Of a stretch of 64,000 nt of DNA, positions 28,907 through 37,456 are shown piece after piece (the first letter of the stretch is position 1; each line of letters starts with the position of its first letter). Made by a program: the position numbers and the translations under genes. The stretch spans positions 29,493 through 93,492 of the IMG/VR virus record IMGVR_UViG_3300025892_000012; one strand, written 5' to 3'. Under the pieces are notes generated by a model. The model had not been told where the DNA came from and ran no database searches. It saw only the letters and a program-made list of their open reading frames with translations. Origin of the DNA: a virus.

Positions 28907-29137
28907 ATGGGAAACATTTCAATCATCAAAGGTTTTGATTCAGAAGGAATCAGACCAAGCAACGAAATAGTTGTAGACAAGAATGTAGTAGCTGAAGAAG
29001 GTTATTCACAATTGTTAATTGGTCCTGTTACTGTTCCCAATGTTACTGTAAATGGTAATCTAAACGTGATGACTGAAATAAATATTACTGGAGACTTAAC
29101 AATTGGTGAGAACGGTCAACTCAACATCATCGGATAA
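28907..29137 (+). CDS. GP[IV]T beta-miniprotein 3
   Basis: 76 residues. A unique N-terminal ~40 residues precede the signature SQLLIGPVTVPNVTVNGNLN and a second strand pair ITGDLTIGENGQLNIIG. It shares with the product at 32799 both the GPV(T/S)VPN(V/I)TVNG core and the final IGxNGxLN turn, so these two form a subgroup. Placed directly after a chaperone, it opens the next cassette. Confidence 0.6.
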   Translation: MGNISIIKGFDSEGIRPSNEIVVDKNVVAEEGYSQLLIGPVTVPNVTVNGNLNVMTEINITGDLTIGENGQLNIIG

Positions 29138-29142
29138 AACGA

Positions 29143-29667
29143 ATGGGTAATCTTGTATTAAATGGGCAGACAGTATTAGAGCAAGTCGGAACTGCTAAAC
29201 CTACAGTTGGTTCTGGTTGGCCTTCTGGTACAATTTGTGGATTTGAAAGATACATTACACCTATTACAAGTCATCAATCTAGTACTACCACATATCAAAC
29301 TATTACAGGAACACAAATAGATTATACACCAGTGACAGGTAGTACTTATGTATATTATAGTACAAGTTTTTTAATGACTGGAGAAGATAATAGTGCTTTA
29401 GGACATTTTAAACTATTATTAGATTACAATACAGTAAATGGAGCGGAGTTTACAATAAGGCAGGGAGTTTATTGGGCAGGAAATCTTATATATTTAGAAT
29501 GGATATTTGATTCATGGAGTGGTCCTAAAAATATATTATGTGAGTGTAGGGAGTATAATGCCTCATACACATTTAGATTACATCAAAATGTTAATTGGGA
29601 TGGAGCAAGTGATTCGGCAACTGGACCATATAAATCTCCAGTAACTAAAATATATTCTATAATGTGA
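29143..29667 (+). CDS. LKLGGKT-class fibre/adhesin without its own chaperone
   Basis: 174 residues: dock MGNLVLNGQTVLEQVGTAKP, then a beta-rich head with YYSTSFLMTGEDNSALGHFK and a closing VTKIYSIM that corresponds to the final MEI-type strand. The next gene, eight bases on, is another fibre, and the first chaperone lies 600 bases downstream. The head is not similar to others in the window. Confidence 0.66.
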   Translation: MGNLVLNGQTVLEQVGTAKPTVGSGWPSGTICGFERYITPITSHQSSTTTYQTITGTQIDYTPVTGSTYVYYSTSFLMTGEDNSALGHFKLLLDYNTVNGAEFTIRQGVYWAGNLIYLEWIFDSWSGPKNILCECREYNASYTFRLHQNVNWDGASDSATGPYKSPVTKIYSIM

Positions 29668-29674
29668 GAAACTA

Positions 29675-30274
29675 ATGGCAACACTTAAACTCAACAACAC
29701 AACAGTTTTTACAGAATCAAATGGTGCTGCGAGTATTCCAAGTGCGGTCAAGTTTCCTGCTGGACATGTTGTACAAGTTGTAGAATTACATGATGATAAT
29801 TATGTAACAATAAATGCTGCATCCATTAAATGTTATGATGTTCAAATTACAACCAAACAATCAAATTCAAAAATTTATGTGATAGCAAATTTAGGTCACA
29901 GTAACTATAATCATGATGTTGATAGAGCATTGGCAATGGGATATAAAGTTGGTGGGGTATCCACAAATTCTTCTGATTATATTGCTTTACAAAGTTCAAA
30001 ATATACTAGGCAAATAGAAGGAAATTTAGGTAGTTTTTGGACACAAGATACAGGAGACCCAGGTGGAGGAAGTTGGAGTGGAACTTACGGAATAAGTTCG
30101 GTGATGTTTACTAAACTACATGCTCCTAATGTTCCTAAAGATACACTATTATCATATTCGTTGTGGGGTTCTTCAGATGGTACATTCTACATTGGCACAT
30201 CCAATTCTACAGGAGGTGGAACACCTAATGGTTATGACAATAGTATTACTTTAATGGAGATTTCTAATGGTTAA
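29675..30274 (+). CDS. LKLGGKT-class fibre/adhesin with TFPAGH-type seam
   Basis: 199 residues: dock MATLKLNNTTVFTESNG, seam KFPAGHVVQV at about residue 27, then a head with LHDDNYVTINAASIKCYDVQ, a GSFWTQDTGDPGGGSWSGTY loop and the closing LMEISNG. The seam DNA (29750-29767) differs from the array consensus at two positions, making this a diverged member. It overlaps the chaperone ATG by eight bases. Confidence 0.7.
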   Translation: MATLKLNNTTVFTESNGAASIPSAVKFPAGHVVQVVELHDDNYVTINAASIKCYDVQITTKQSNSKIYVIANLGHSNYNHDVDRALAMGYKVGGVSTNSSDYIALQSSKYTRQIEGNLGSFWTQDTGDPGGGSWSGTYGISSVMFTKLHAPNVPKDTLLSYSLWGSSDGTFYIGTSNSTGGGTPNGYDNSITLMEISNG

Positions 30275-30641
30275 GCCAAAACAAATAACCATCAATAATG
30301 CTATGGTAGAATATTATGGCAATTATAGTTGGGGAATGACTGGACCGAACTATACAGATATTATTTGGAAATCTAATCCTGATGAGAAACCAAGTTTAGA
30401 AGATTTAGAAGAAAAGGTAATACTGTTACAACAACAAGAACCATTAAGATTTTTGAGAGAAAAAAGAAACATTTTGTTAAAAGAAACAGATTGGAGAGCA
30501 ACAGTTGACTATCCTGGAACAGACCAAGAGGCATGGTTGACTTATAGACAGGCACTGAGGGATTTACCTGCAACAGCAGAACCAGAATTGGATGAAAACG
30601 GAATGCTTACAAACGTAACTTGGCCAGAGGAACCAGTATAA
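30267..30641 (+). CDS. Tail fibre assembly chaperone (Phage_tail_APC-like), copy 4
   Basis: 124 residues. The N-terminal half (TINNAMVEYYGNYSWGMTG) is unrelated to the other copies; the core is LREKRNILLKETDW, YRQALRDLPATAEPELDENG, NVTWPEEPV. The segment TDWRATVDYPGTDQEAWLTY resembles that of copy 3. It overlaps the preceding fibre by eight bases and the following one by one base (TAATG), so all three are translationally linked. Confidence 0.75.
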   Translation: MVKPKQITINNAMVEYYGNYSWGMTGPNYTDIIWKSNPDEKPSLEDLEEKVILLQQQEPLRFLREKRNILLKETDWRATVDYPGTDQEAWLTYRQALRDLPATAEPELDENGMLTNVTWPEEPV

Positions 30642-31225
30642 TGGCAATACTAAAGTTAAACAGTCATGAAGTGATTACACAAAGTGGAGACAATCGTCCA
30701 GAGTTTGGTGCAAGTGTGCCTGCTGGTTGTATGTTACAACTTAAATCAACTACTAAAACCGACCATTGGGGTGGTTCTGGAGTTTCAAATGGAAATTCAG
30801 GTGTTACTCCATATGCTGTAACTGGATTATCTGTTACAATTACTCCAAAGTTTAATACAAGTAAAATATGGTTATTTGCTGATATTTTTATGGGATTAAA
30901 TAACTTTGAAGGATACAATTATTATTGGTCAATTTATAGAAGTATTAATGGAGGAACTAGTTCAGCAATTGGAGTAGGTACAGATAGTAGTGCAACATTT
31001 TTTGTTATGGGTGGTCATAATATGTATCCTTCTGGAAGTAGTATTCCTTTTGCGGGAGGTAATTCTAAAAATTATTTAGACAGTCCATCTACAATAGATA
31101 GTATAACTTATCAAATAAATGTAGGTGCTGCAGATTCAAATGCTATTTTATATGTTAATAGAAGAGCTAGTGGTGGCAATCCTTGTGGGGTATCAACAAT
31201 CACAGCAATGGAGATAGCAGCATAA
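30641..31225 (+). CDS. LKLGGKT-class fibre/adhesin
   Basis: I take ATG 30641, in TAATG overlap with the chaperone stop, giving MAILKLNSHEVITQSGDNRP, a normal dock. 194 residues. The seam reads VPAGCMLQL instead of FPAGHxxQ. The head has TITPKFNTSKIWLFADIFMG, a strand pair shared in outline with 24363 and 38124 (ITPxxxxSK), then YYWSIYRSINGGTSS and a closing TAMEIAA. The next fibre starts at the stop codon (TAATG). Confidence 0.7.
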   Translation: MAILKLNSHEVITQSGDNRPEFGASVPAGCMLQLKSTTKTDHWGGSGVSNGNSGVTPYAVTGLSVTITPKFNTSKIWLFADIFMGLNNFEGYNYYWSIYRSINGGTSSAIGVGTDSSATFFVMGGHNMYPSGSSIPFAGGNSKNYLDSPSTIDSITYQINVGAADSNAILYVNRRASGGNPCGVSTITAMEIAA

Positions 31226-31776
31226 TGGCAACTCTACAACTCGGAAACAAAACACTGTTTACACAATCTGGAAGTGCTGATCCGGAAATAACATCAAATG
31301 TAAATTTGACAAATGCAGATATGTCTAATGCAGATATGTCTAATGCAAATATTAAAACATCATTTAGTTCATTAGATACTTCTGCATCTCAAGGACCAAC
31401 AACAGATTTAACAAATACAACATTACCTATATTTGCTTGTAGAGCATGGGTACATTTTAACGGCATGTCATATGTTACTGTAGAAAGTGAATCTCATTGT
31501 GATATATATGCTTCTGGTAACGTAAGTAAAGTAGTAAGGGTTGGCGTTGGTTTGTATAAAATTTATTTTTTAACCCCAATGCCAGATACTAATTATTGTG
31601 TAACTGGTTCGCATGTTGCTTCAACCAATAGTTATGGTAATGTTGGTGGAATCGGAGGTTACAATGCTACGGCAGGGGGTATTGAAACAACTTATGTAGG
31701 AATAACATACCAATACCACTATAGTAGTTATGGTTTCGTTGACCAAGACCATTTACATATTGCTATTTTCAGATAA
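31225..31776 (+). CDS. LKLGGKT-class fibre with short pentapeptide-like repeat
   Basis: ATG 31225 overlaps the previous stop and gives MATLQLGNKTLFTQSGSADP. 183 residues. Next to the dock is a three-unit pentapeptide-like run (NADMS, NADMS, NANIK; about residues 28-42), coded by a perfect tandem DNA repeat, which could add a short right-handed beta-helix coil. The head has CRAWVHFNGMSYVTVESES and IYASGNVSKVVRVGVGLYKI, the phage-fibre type with an FxG-(N)-x-V-S strand pair. It is the middle of three fibres sharing one chaperone. Confidence 0.68.
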   Translation: MATLQLGNKTLFTQSGSADPEITSNVNLTNADMSNADMSNANIKTSFSSLDTSASQGPTTDLTNTTLPIFACRAWVHFNGMSYVTVESESHCDIYASGNVSKVVRVGVGLYKIYFLTPMPDTNYCVTGSHVASTNSYGNVGGIGGYNATAGGIETTYVGITYQYHYSSYGFVDQDHLHIAIFR

Positions 31777-31786
31777 GGTATAAAAC

Positions 31787-32368
31787 ATGGCAACACTTAC
31801 GATTGGTGGAAAAACAGTAGTAACGCAGACAGGCACGGATGAGCCTATAATGACAAGTAATGTTGTGATGGATAATGTTAATGTGAACAATGCATTGGCA
31901 AGTGCTACGTTTCCTGCTGGACATATGTTAAGACATTTTTATGATGAATATAATTTTAATGGGTCTCCTGCTACAATCACAACAACCGCATCAAATTGGA
32001 GCGGTCTACAAATTGATATAATTAATCCTAATACAAGTAATTATTTATTTTTACAAATGTTTATTCCTGACGTATATTGTAGCGGTTCAAGTAATGGACT
32101 TGGAGGTGGTTTTGTTTATAGTACAAATTCTTTTAGTTCAGAATCAATTTTAGGTTCATCTGCTTGGTATTTTAATCAACATTCATGGACAAGTTCTGGT
32201 TCAAATTTAAATAATACTAGTTTGACTGTTAGAGTATTACATCCAACAAGTAGTAACTATTCAATAAGACCATATTTTCAGGCTTATAATGCAAGTTTAA
32301 GTATAGGACAAGGCAATAGTGGCAATAAGTCTATCGCAACATTATTTGCTATGGAGATACAAGGATGA
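31787..32368 (+). CDS. LKLGGKT-class fibre/adhesin with TFPAGH seam
   Basis: 193 residues: dock MATLTIGGKTVVTQTGTDEP, a spacer with NVNVNNALAS, and seam ATFPAGHMLRH at about residue 43. Seam DNA (31917-31934) differs from the array consensus at one base. The Tyr/Asn/Ser-rich head (YNFNGSPATITTTASNWSG) closes with LFAMEIQG. The chaperone downstream overlaps by ATGA. Confidence 0.72.
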   Translation: MATLTIGGKTVVTQTGTDEPIMTSNVVMDNVNVNNALASATFPAGHMLRHFYDEYNFNGSPATITTTASNWSGLQIDIINPNTSNYLFLQMFIPDVYCSGSSNGLGGGFVYSTNSFSSESILGSSAWYFNQHSWTSSGSNLNNTSLTVRVLHPTSSNYSIRPYFQAYNASLSIGQGNSGNKSIATLFAMEIQG

Positions 32369-32799
32369 AAACATATTTTGAAGTGGTTATAGATTTAGTA
32401 GGTATTGAAAATATTTGTAACGGACCATCCAATGGACCTGTATCTCAAATTAAATTTATAAATGGATTTGTAAACATACCCACTGAAGAAGAAATCCAAG
32501 CAAAGATAGCAGAACTTCAAGCAGCCGAACCACTACGTCTATTAAGAATAGAACGAAACCAAATTCTTCAACAATCTGATTGGGAAGTTCAACGCAATAC
32601 AGAACGCAACATTACAGATTCAAATCTAATAGACTATCGTAATGCACTCCGAGACCTTCCACAAGAAATAGCAAATGGAAACATTCCAGCACCTACACTG
32701 GATGAGAATGGAATGCTGGTGTTTGAACATTGGCCGAATCGCTATGAGATAAATATAGAAGATGAACCAACAGCAAACAATTCAGCTAATACAGTTTAA
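32365..32799 (+). CDS. Tail fibre assembly chaperone (Phage_tail_APC-like), copy 5
   Basis: 144 residues, the longest copy. The core is LRLLRIERNQILQQSDW, YRNALRDLPQEI and PAPTLDENGMLVFEHWP: the second subtype, with an extra helix and APTLDE rather than EPQLDE. It carries an additional 20-residue acidic C-terminal tail after the WP motif. Its DNA around GAACCACTACG matches other copies closely. It ends in one-base overlap with the next gene. Confidence 0.75.
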   Translation: MKTYFEVVIDLVGIENICNGPSNGPVSQIKFINGFVNIPTEEEIQAKIAELQAAEPLRLLRIERNQILQQSDWEVQRNTERNITDSNLIDYRNALRDLPQEIANGNIPAPTLDENGMLVFEHWPNRYEINIEDEPTANNSANTV

Positions 32800-33023
32800 T
32801 GCCGTCAAAAAGTAACGCCAAACAAAAATCAATTATAGTTGGTATTAACACAAAAACTTTTACCAATGATGTTGAAGTTGCTGAAAACTATTCTGCAATT
32901 CTCAGTGGTCCTGTAAGTGTACCAAACATCACTGTCAATGGTACTTTAAATGTGATCAACAATCTAAGTGTAGATGGTGATATTGTGATTGGTCCAAATG
33001 GTAATTTAAATCTAACAGGATGA
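32799..33023 (+). CDS. GP[IV]T beta-miniprotein 4
   Basis: 74 residues. A basic N-terminus (MPSKSNAKQKSI) is followed by SAILSGPVSVPNITVNGTLN and VDGDIVIGPNGNLNLTG. It is a close paralogue of the protein at 28907 over the last 40 residues; the N-terminal parts differ. It starts at the last base of the chaperone stop and ends one base before the glycine-rich fibre. Confidence 0.6.
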   Translation: MPSKSNAKQKSIIVGINTKTFTNDVEVAENYSAILSGPVSVPNITVNGTLNVINNLSVDGDIVIGPNGNLNLTG

Positions 33024-33024
33024 T

Positions 33025-33747
33025 ATGCCCAACGCAAGTTTGACAATAGATGGAACAGAAGTTATCAGCAAAGTAAATGGCTCAACTTCTATTCAAATTG
33101 ACACCGTAGAAAGTAATGATATAAAAAATGCACATGGAAATGTTGTTGGTTTTAGATCTGTTCAAATATTTGACACTGTTGGTACATCAACATGGACAAA
33201 GCCCGCTGGTGTAAATTATATAAAAGTTTATGTTACTGGCGGAGGAGGTGGCGGTGGTTCTCACAACCAAGATGATGCTCAAGGAGGTGGTGGAGCAGGG
33301 GGAACTACAATTAAATGGATTGATGTACGACAAGTAACAAGCGTATCTGTCACAGTTGGAGTTGGAGGTACACGTTCTATTGGTAATTCAGGAGGTGGTG
33401 GAGGTCCTGGAGGCACATCATCTTTTGGTTCGTATTGCTCTGCCACAGGTGGTGAAGAACCAGAAACTTGGGCAGTTGGTGGATATGGTGGTGTTGCTAC
33501 TGGAGGAGATATCAATTTGTATGGTAATGCAGGAATATGTGGCAACATAGATGGCGGTGGCAATGAAGAAAGTAGTGGAGTTGGAGGTGCTTCTTATTGG
33601 GGTGGAACAGGCAGAGGAGGTAGTGTTTGGGGTGCAAGGTCTAATCCAAATGGATGGGGATGTGGTGGTTCAGGCACCCATGTAAGCACTAATAATGAAG
33701 GTGCTGATGGATACAAAGGTGCTGTTATTGTAGAGGAATACGTATGA
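33025..33747 (+). CDS. Fibre with glycine-rich tip domain
   Basis: 240 residues: dock MPNASLTIDGTEVISKVNGS, then FDTVGTSTWTKPAGVNYIKV leading into a glycine-rich domain (about 70-240) with seven glycines in a row, GGGGAGG, GGGGGPGG and many GG-x motifs, ending GAVIVEEYV. The TWTKPAGV start and GxVIV end are typical of the glycine-rich phage domain in which chains pack as polyglycine helices around receptor-binding loops, as in the tip adhesins of T4-like phages. Base composition rises in G here because of glycine codons. ATGA overlap with its chaperone. Confidence 0.75.
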   Translation: MPNASLTIDGTEVISKVNGSTSIQIDTVESNDIKNAHGNVVGFRSVQIFDTVGTSTWTKPAGVNYIKVYVTGGGGGGGSHNQDDAQGGGGAGGTTIKWIDVRQVTSVSVTVGVGGTRSIGNSGGGGGPGGTSSFGSYCSATGGEEPETWAVGGYGGVATGGDINLYGNAGICGNIDGGGNEESSGVGGASYWGGTGRGGSVWGARSNPNGWGCGGSGTHVSTNNEGADGYKGAVIVEEYV

Positions 33748-34079
33748 AAAAGGCGCTTATACATTTAGATAAAATTGTACAAGTTTCAGATTCCACATTT
33801 GAAGTTCATTCCAGTATGAAATGGGTAGACTGTCCAGATAATTGCACTACTAAATGGAAATATGAAAATGAACAATTCATTGAAAATGTTTATACAGATG
33901 AAGAAAAATTAAGAGATTTGAGATTAGCAAGAGGAACTAAGTTAAGAAAAACAGATTGGTGGGTTTTACCAGATAGAACTCCAACACAAGAGCAATTAAA
34001 CTATAGACAAGCTTTACGGGATATTACTAACACATATACATCACTTGATGATGTTATTTGGCCGGAGAAACCTGAATAA
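33744..34079 (+). CDS. Tail fibre assembly chaperone (Phage_tail_APC-like), copy 6
   Basis: 111 residues, the shortest copy. The core is divergent: LRLARGTKLRKTDWWVLPDR, YRQALRDITNTY and DVIWPEKPE, lacking the LDExG turn seen in the rest. The spacing between TDW and YRQAL is the same as in the short-loop subtype. Divergence fits its partner, the only glycine-rich fibre, supporting partner-specific co-evolution (inference). One-base overlap with the next gene. Confidence 0.73.
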   Translation: MKKALIHLDKIVQVSDSTFEVHSSMKWVDCPDNCTTKWKYENEQFIENVYTDEEKLRDLRLARGTKLRKTDWWVLPDRTPTQEQLNYRQALRDITNTYTSLDDVIWPEKPE

Positions 34080-36871
34080 TGCCATTCATCGGAGCACCGT
34101 CACCTAAAGAATTACAATCCATAGAAACCATTTCTGACCGTAAAACATATACGGGGGATGGCATAAAAACTATTTTTGGCGTTAGCTATGAATCCAATCA
34201 TATTAGTGTATTTCAAAACGGCTTAAAACTTATTGAAGGTATTGACTATAATATTGCATCTACTGGTCAGTATATAACATTTGTTATTGCTCCAGAAAGT
34301 GGAGATGTAATTGATTTAGTCGGTGCAAGTGGAGTTACTAATTTAGCACAATCAAGTTATTCAAGAGAAACATTTGTCTCTCTCGCAAATCAAACATCAT
34401 TCATTCTTTCAACAAATATAGATGATTCTTTTAGAACAAATGTATATGTAAATGGAATAAGATTAACAGAGACTGATTATACAATATATAATTCAAATAA
34501 TACACTTGAATTTAATTCTGCTCTTGCAGTAGATGATACTGTTGCTATAGAATTAATTAAACCTGGATTTAGAATAGTAGATGGTACTCTTGATGTTTCA
34601 AATCTAACACAAACAAGTTATGCTAGAGAAGCTTTTGAAAATATATCAAACACTTCCAATGTAATATTATCTTCAAATATTGATGCTAGTACAAGATTAA
34701 ATGTCTTTTTTAATGGTGCTAGATTACATGATACATCATTTACCATTGATGTTGCAAATAATAAAGTAACTTTCAATCAAAGTATATCAGCTAATGATGT
34801 AATAGAATTTGATATATTCAGTCCTGGTTTCAGAACGATTGATAGTGTATCAACAGGAATATCTAATTTTTCTCAATCTAGTTATAATGAAGAAGTGTTT
34901 CAAGCAATTGAAAACCAAACGGTCATAACACTTGATACAGACATTAATAGTTCTTATTTTATTAATGTATATAATAATGGTATTCGTTTAAATTTAGAAG
35001 ATTATACATTTAATTATTCTGCAAATACTATTACATTTACAGAAGCATTATTTGCTAATGATGTTATTACAGTGGACACATTTAGACCTGGATTTAGAAT
35101 ACAAGGTGTACGCACATTTCTTTCTGACTTAGTTGATGTAAATTCTACTGCTACTGCAAATCAAGTTCTGACTGCAGATGGAACTGGTAATTTCTATTTT
35201 GCTAATACAGCAGGCGGAAGCGGAAGTGTTTCACTAGCTTCATTCACGGCTAATGGTACAATCACAACAGGAGATACAGTAGCATTACGAATAGATAATG
35301 GAGAAATTGAAAAGATTGCACATCCCATAATAGCACAATATACAGAAGTTTCACAAACATTAAGTGAAGCAACTACAACTGGTACTACATTTTTTGATGT
35401 AGATTATGATGAAAACACAAGTTCTGCCATTGTTGCTCAAAGAAGTTCAGTTTCTCCTTTTAATGGATTAGTAAGTATAGGAACAGTGACTGAAACCTCA
35501 AATACGACCACAAACGGAGAAACCACAAGAGAAGTTGGTTTTAATTGGGGTACACCTGTAGCATGGAACTCAGACAATATTTCTAACACAGTTGTTGCAA
35601 TTGATACTGACCAAAATAAAGTAGTTATAACTTATATTAATAATAGTGATGCAATCAACATATATGCAGTAGTTGGAGATATAAGTGGAAATAGCATCAC
35701 ATTTGGAACTCCTCTTGAACTTTATACAACAAGGTCAAGATTTAATTCAATAGTATATGATACTAATTCAAATAAAATGGTGATATACTTTCAAGATTAT
35801 AATTCCTTTTATATGTACTATGCAGTATGTACGGTTTCTGGTACAAATATAACACTTGATTCACCAGTGACATTTATAGTAACTACGGCATCTAATGCAT
35901 ATTCAACTGCTCTATACATACCCGAATTAAATAAGCATGTTTTACTCTATCATGATACTTCTAATTATGTAACGATAATGATTGGTGAACTTGCTAATGG
36001 AACTATAACATGGGGGTCGGCAGTAACTGTACAATCTGCAGCCGGAATCACACCTATTTGCCGATATGATAGTGTAAATGAAAAACTACTTCTTTATATT
36101 GGTCAGAATACTGCAGACAGTAACTACCAGTCAGTATTTATTGGTACAATTACCAATAATTCTGTAACTTTTGGTTCTGCTATAAGAGTTAGTACTGCTA
36201 ATCCGTTTTCTGGCGTTGCTAATATTTTTGTTCATCATAAAGCCAGCAATAAATTTATAATTGGTGGTGCTGATGGAAATAATAGTTCTTATCCATATTA
36301 TAACGTAGTTCAAATAGATGATTCTGCTCCTAATGGATTATCAATTTCAGGTGTTACTGATATAGTTTCTACAGGTTCAACTTATTTTGGATTAGGTGGT
36401 GGTGTGTATGCGAGTAATTTTGAAAAAATATTTGTAGGTATACGTTTAGATAATACTACCAGACCTAATGTTTGGACATATAATCCAGAATATACATCAT
36501 ATGATCTAACAACAACAAATGCGACTAATTATATAGGTATAGCCAAAGATTCTGTAAACAATGGTCAAGTATCTGAAGTATTTTTAGTAGGTGATATTGC
36601 GGACAATCAAACTGGACTTACCGTAAATCAAAATTACTATTTAACTGGAAGTGGTTTGTTAACTACATCATCTACTTCTTATGGTTTAATTGGCAGAGCA
36701 GTATCAGATACATCTATACAACTATTACAAACTACATCAAAATCACTAACAGACCTAAATATAACAGATGGTACTTCTGGTCAAGTTCTCAAAACATATG
36801 GCAATAATGCATTCTATTTTGCTGATGAAGAAAACCTTAATGCAATACTTTATTCAATTGCTCTCGGATAA
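34079..36871 (+). CDS. Large MPFIG-class fibre with four shaft repeats and propeller-like domain
   Basis: 930 residues. Four ~85-residue units (about 1-345) share the pattern Y-T-G/A-x-E-x-F, VFQNGLKLIEGIDY or VYVNGIRLTETDY, and D-x-I-x-[LF]. Then comes a DLVDVNSTATANQVLTADGT shaft element, followed by a long region (about 390-800) of ~45-residue repeats with YDxxxNKxVIxY and ISGNSITFGxP, the layout of a beta-propeller. The same pair of domains occurs in the protein at 57328. It ends LTDLNITDGTSGQVLKTYGN and YSIALG. Propellers often bind glycans; a receptor-binding role is inferred. Confidence 0.72.
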   Translation: MPFIGAPSPKELQSIETISDRKTYTGDGIKTIFGVSYESNHISVFQNGLKLIEGIDYNIASTGQYITFVIAPESGDVIDLVGASGVTNLAQSSYSRETFVSLANQTSFILSTNIDDSFRTNVYVNGIRLTETDYTIYNSNNTLEFNSALAVDDTVAIELIKPGFRIVDGTLDVSNLTQTSYAREAFENISNTSNVILSSNIDASTRLNVFFNGARLHDTSFTIDVANNKVTFNQSISANDVIEFDIFSPGFRTIDSVSTGISNFSQSSYNEEVFQAIENQTVITLDTDINSSYFINVYNNGIRLNLEDYTFNYSANTITFTEALFANDVITVDTFRPGFRIQGVRTFLSDLVDVNSTATANQVLTADGTGNFYFANTAGGSGSVSLASFTANGTITTGDTVALRIDNGEIEKIAHPIIAQYTEVSQTLSEATTTGTTFFDVDYDENTSSAIVAQRSSVSPFNGLVSIGTVTETSNTTTNGETTREVGFNWGTPVAWNSDNISNTVVAIDTDQNKVVITYINNSDAINIYAVVGDISGNSITFGTPLELYTTRSRFNSIVYDTNSNKMVIYFQDYNSFYMYYAVCTVSGTNITLDSPVTFIVTTASNAYSTALYIPELNKHVLLYHDTSNYVTIMIGELANGTITWGSAVTVQSAAGITPICRYDSVNEKLLLYIGQNTADSNYQSVFIGTITNNSVTFGSAIRVSTANPFSGVANIFVHHKASNKFIIGGADGNNSSYPYYNVVQIDDSAPNGLSISGVTDIVSTGSTYFGLGGGVYASNFEKIFVGIRLDNTTRPNVWTYNPEYTSYDLTTTNATNYIGIAKDSVNNGQVSEVFLVGDIADNQTGLTVNQNYYLTGSGLLTTSSTSYGLIGRAVSDTSIQLLQTTSKSLTDLNITDGTSGQVLKTYGNNAFYFADEENLNAILYSIALG

Positions 36872-36879
36872 TTTAAGAC

Positions 36880-37179
36880 ATGGCTACATTTAAAAGAAAA
36901 GCTGCAACTGCAAATACTGCTGGCGTGATCGTTCATACAACACCCGCCGGTATTACTGCATTAATCATTGGTTTAGTTCTAGCAAACAAAGGTAGTAGTT
37001 CTGAAACTGCAGATGTAGATATTGACGGAACATATGTTGTGAAGAATGCACCGATTCCAGTTGGAAGTACACTTTCAGTACTTGATGGTAAAATGGTTGT
37101 TCAGCAAAATGAAATTATCACAGTCACTGCATCGGCTAACAATGTCATAGATGCCACAATCAGCATACTAGAATTATGA
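36880..37179 (+). CDS. Small virion structural protein, family A copy 3
   Basis: 99 residues, the shortest and most divergent member: VHTTPAGITALIIGLVLANK aligns with YTVPATTTAVAIGLVLANK of the copy at 22483, and LSVLDGKMVVQQNEIITVTA with the C-terminal half. It lacks ~15 residues in the middle strand region. It follows the propeller fibre and overlaps a GP[IV]T miniprotein by ATGA, the same order as 22832-24342. Confidence 0.6.
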   Translation: MATFKRKAATANTAGVIVHTTPAGITALIIGLVLANKGSSSETADVDIDGTYVVKNAPIPVGSTLSVLDGKMVVQQNEIITVTASANNVIDATISILEL

Positions 37180-37454
37180 GTGGTTACTTAGGTTCAAAAA
37201 GAGCGGTCAACTTTGCTACAGTACAGTTGCCGATAAAATCAAAAGACATGGAAATCATCACAGAGCATGGTGCAATTGCTCAAAGAAATTCAATACCCGA
37301 AGCAGTAACTATAGATGAGGGTACAAATGTAGCTTTTTATGGTGATGTAACATTTGATTCTTTAGTCACAGTCAATGGAAATTTAATTGTGATTGGTGGA
37401 GACATTGACTTCAAAGGTGGTGCGGACATCGTAGGAAAATTAATCTATCGTTAA
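37176..37454 (+). CDS. GP[IV]T beta-miniprotein 5 (divergent)
   Basis: 92 residues. The key element reads NVAFYGDVTFDSLVTVNGNL, with GDVT replacing GPVT, followed by IGGDIDFKGGADIVGKLIYR. Position and strand pattern identify it as a family member despite this change. The N-terminal half (MSGYLGSKRAVNFATVQLPI) is unique. It starts inside the stop of the family-A gene (ATGA) and sits two bases before the next fibre. Confidence 0.52.
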   Translation: MSGYLGSKRAVNFATVQLPIKSKDMEIITEHGAIAQRNSIPEAVTIDEGTNVAFYGDVTFDSLVTVNGNLIVIGGDIDFKGGADIVGKLIYR

Positions 37455-37456
37455 CT

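Noticed and set aside
32748-32756. Additional GATAAATA match
   Set aside because: It lies inside a chaperone coding region about 50 bases before a gene start with no A/T-rich gap; likely a chance coding match (EINIE), so not listed as a promoter.
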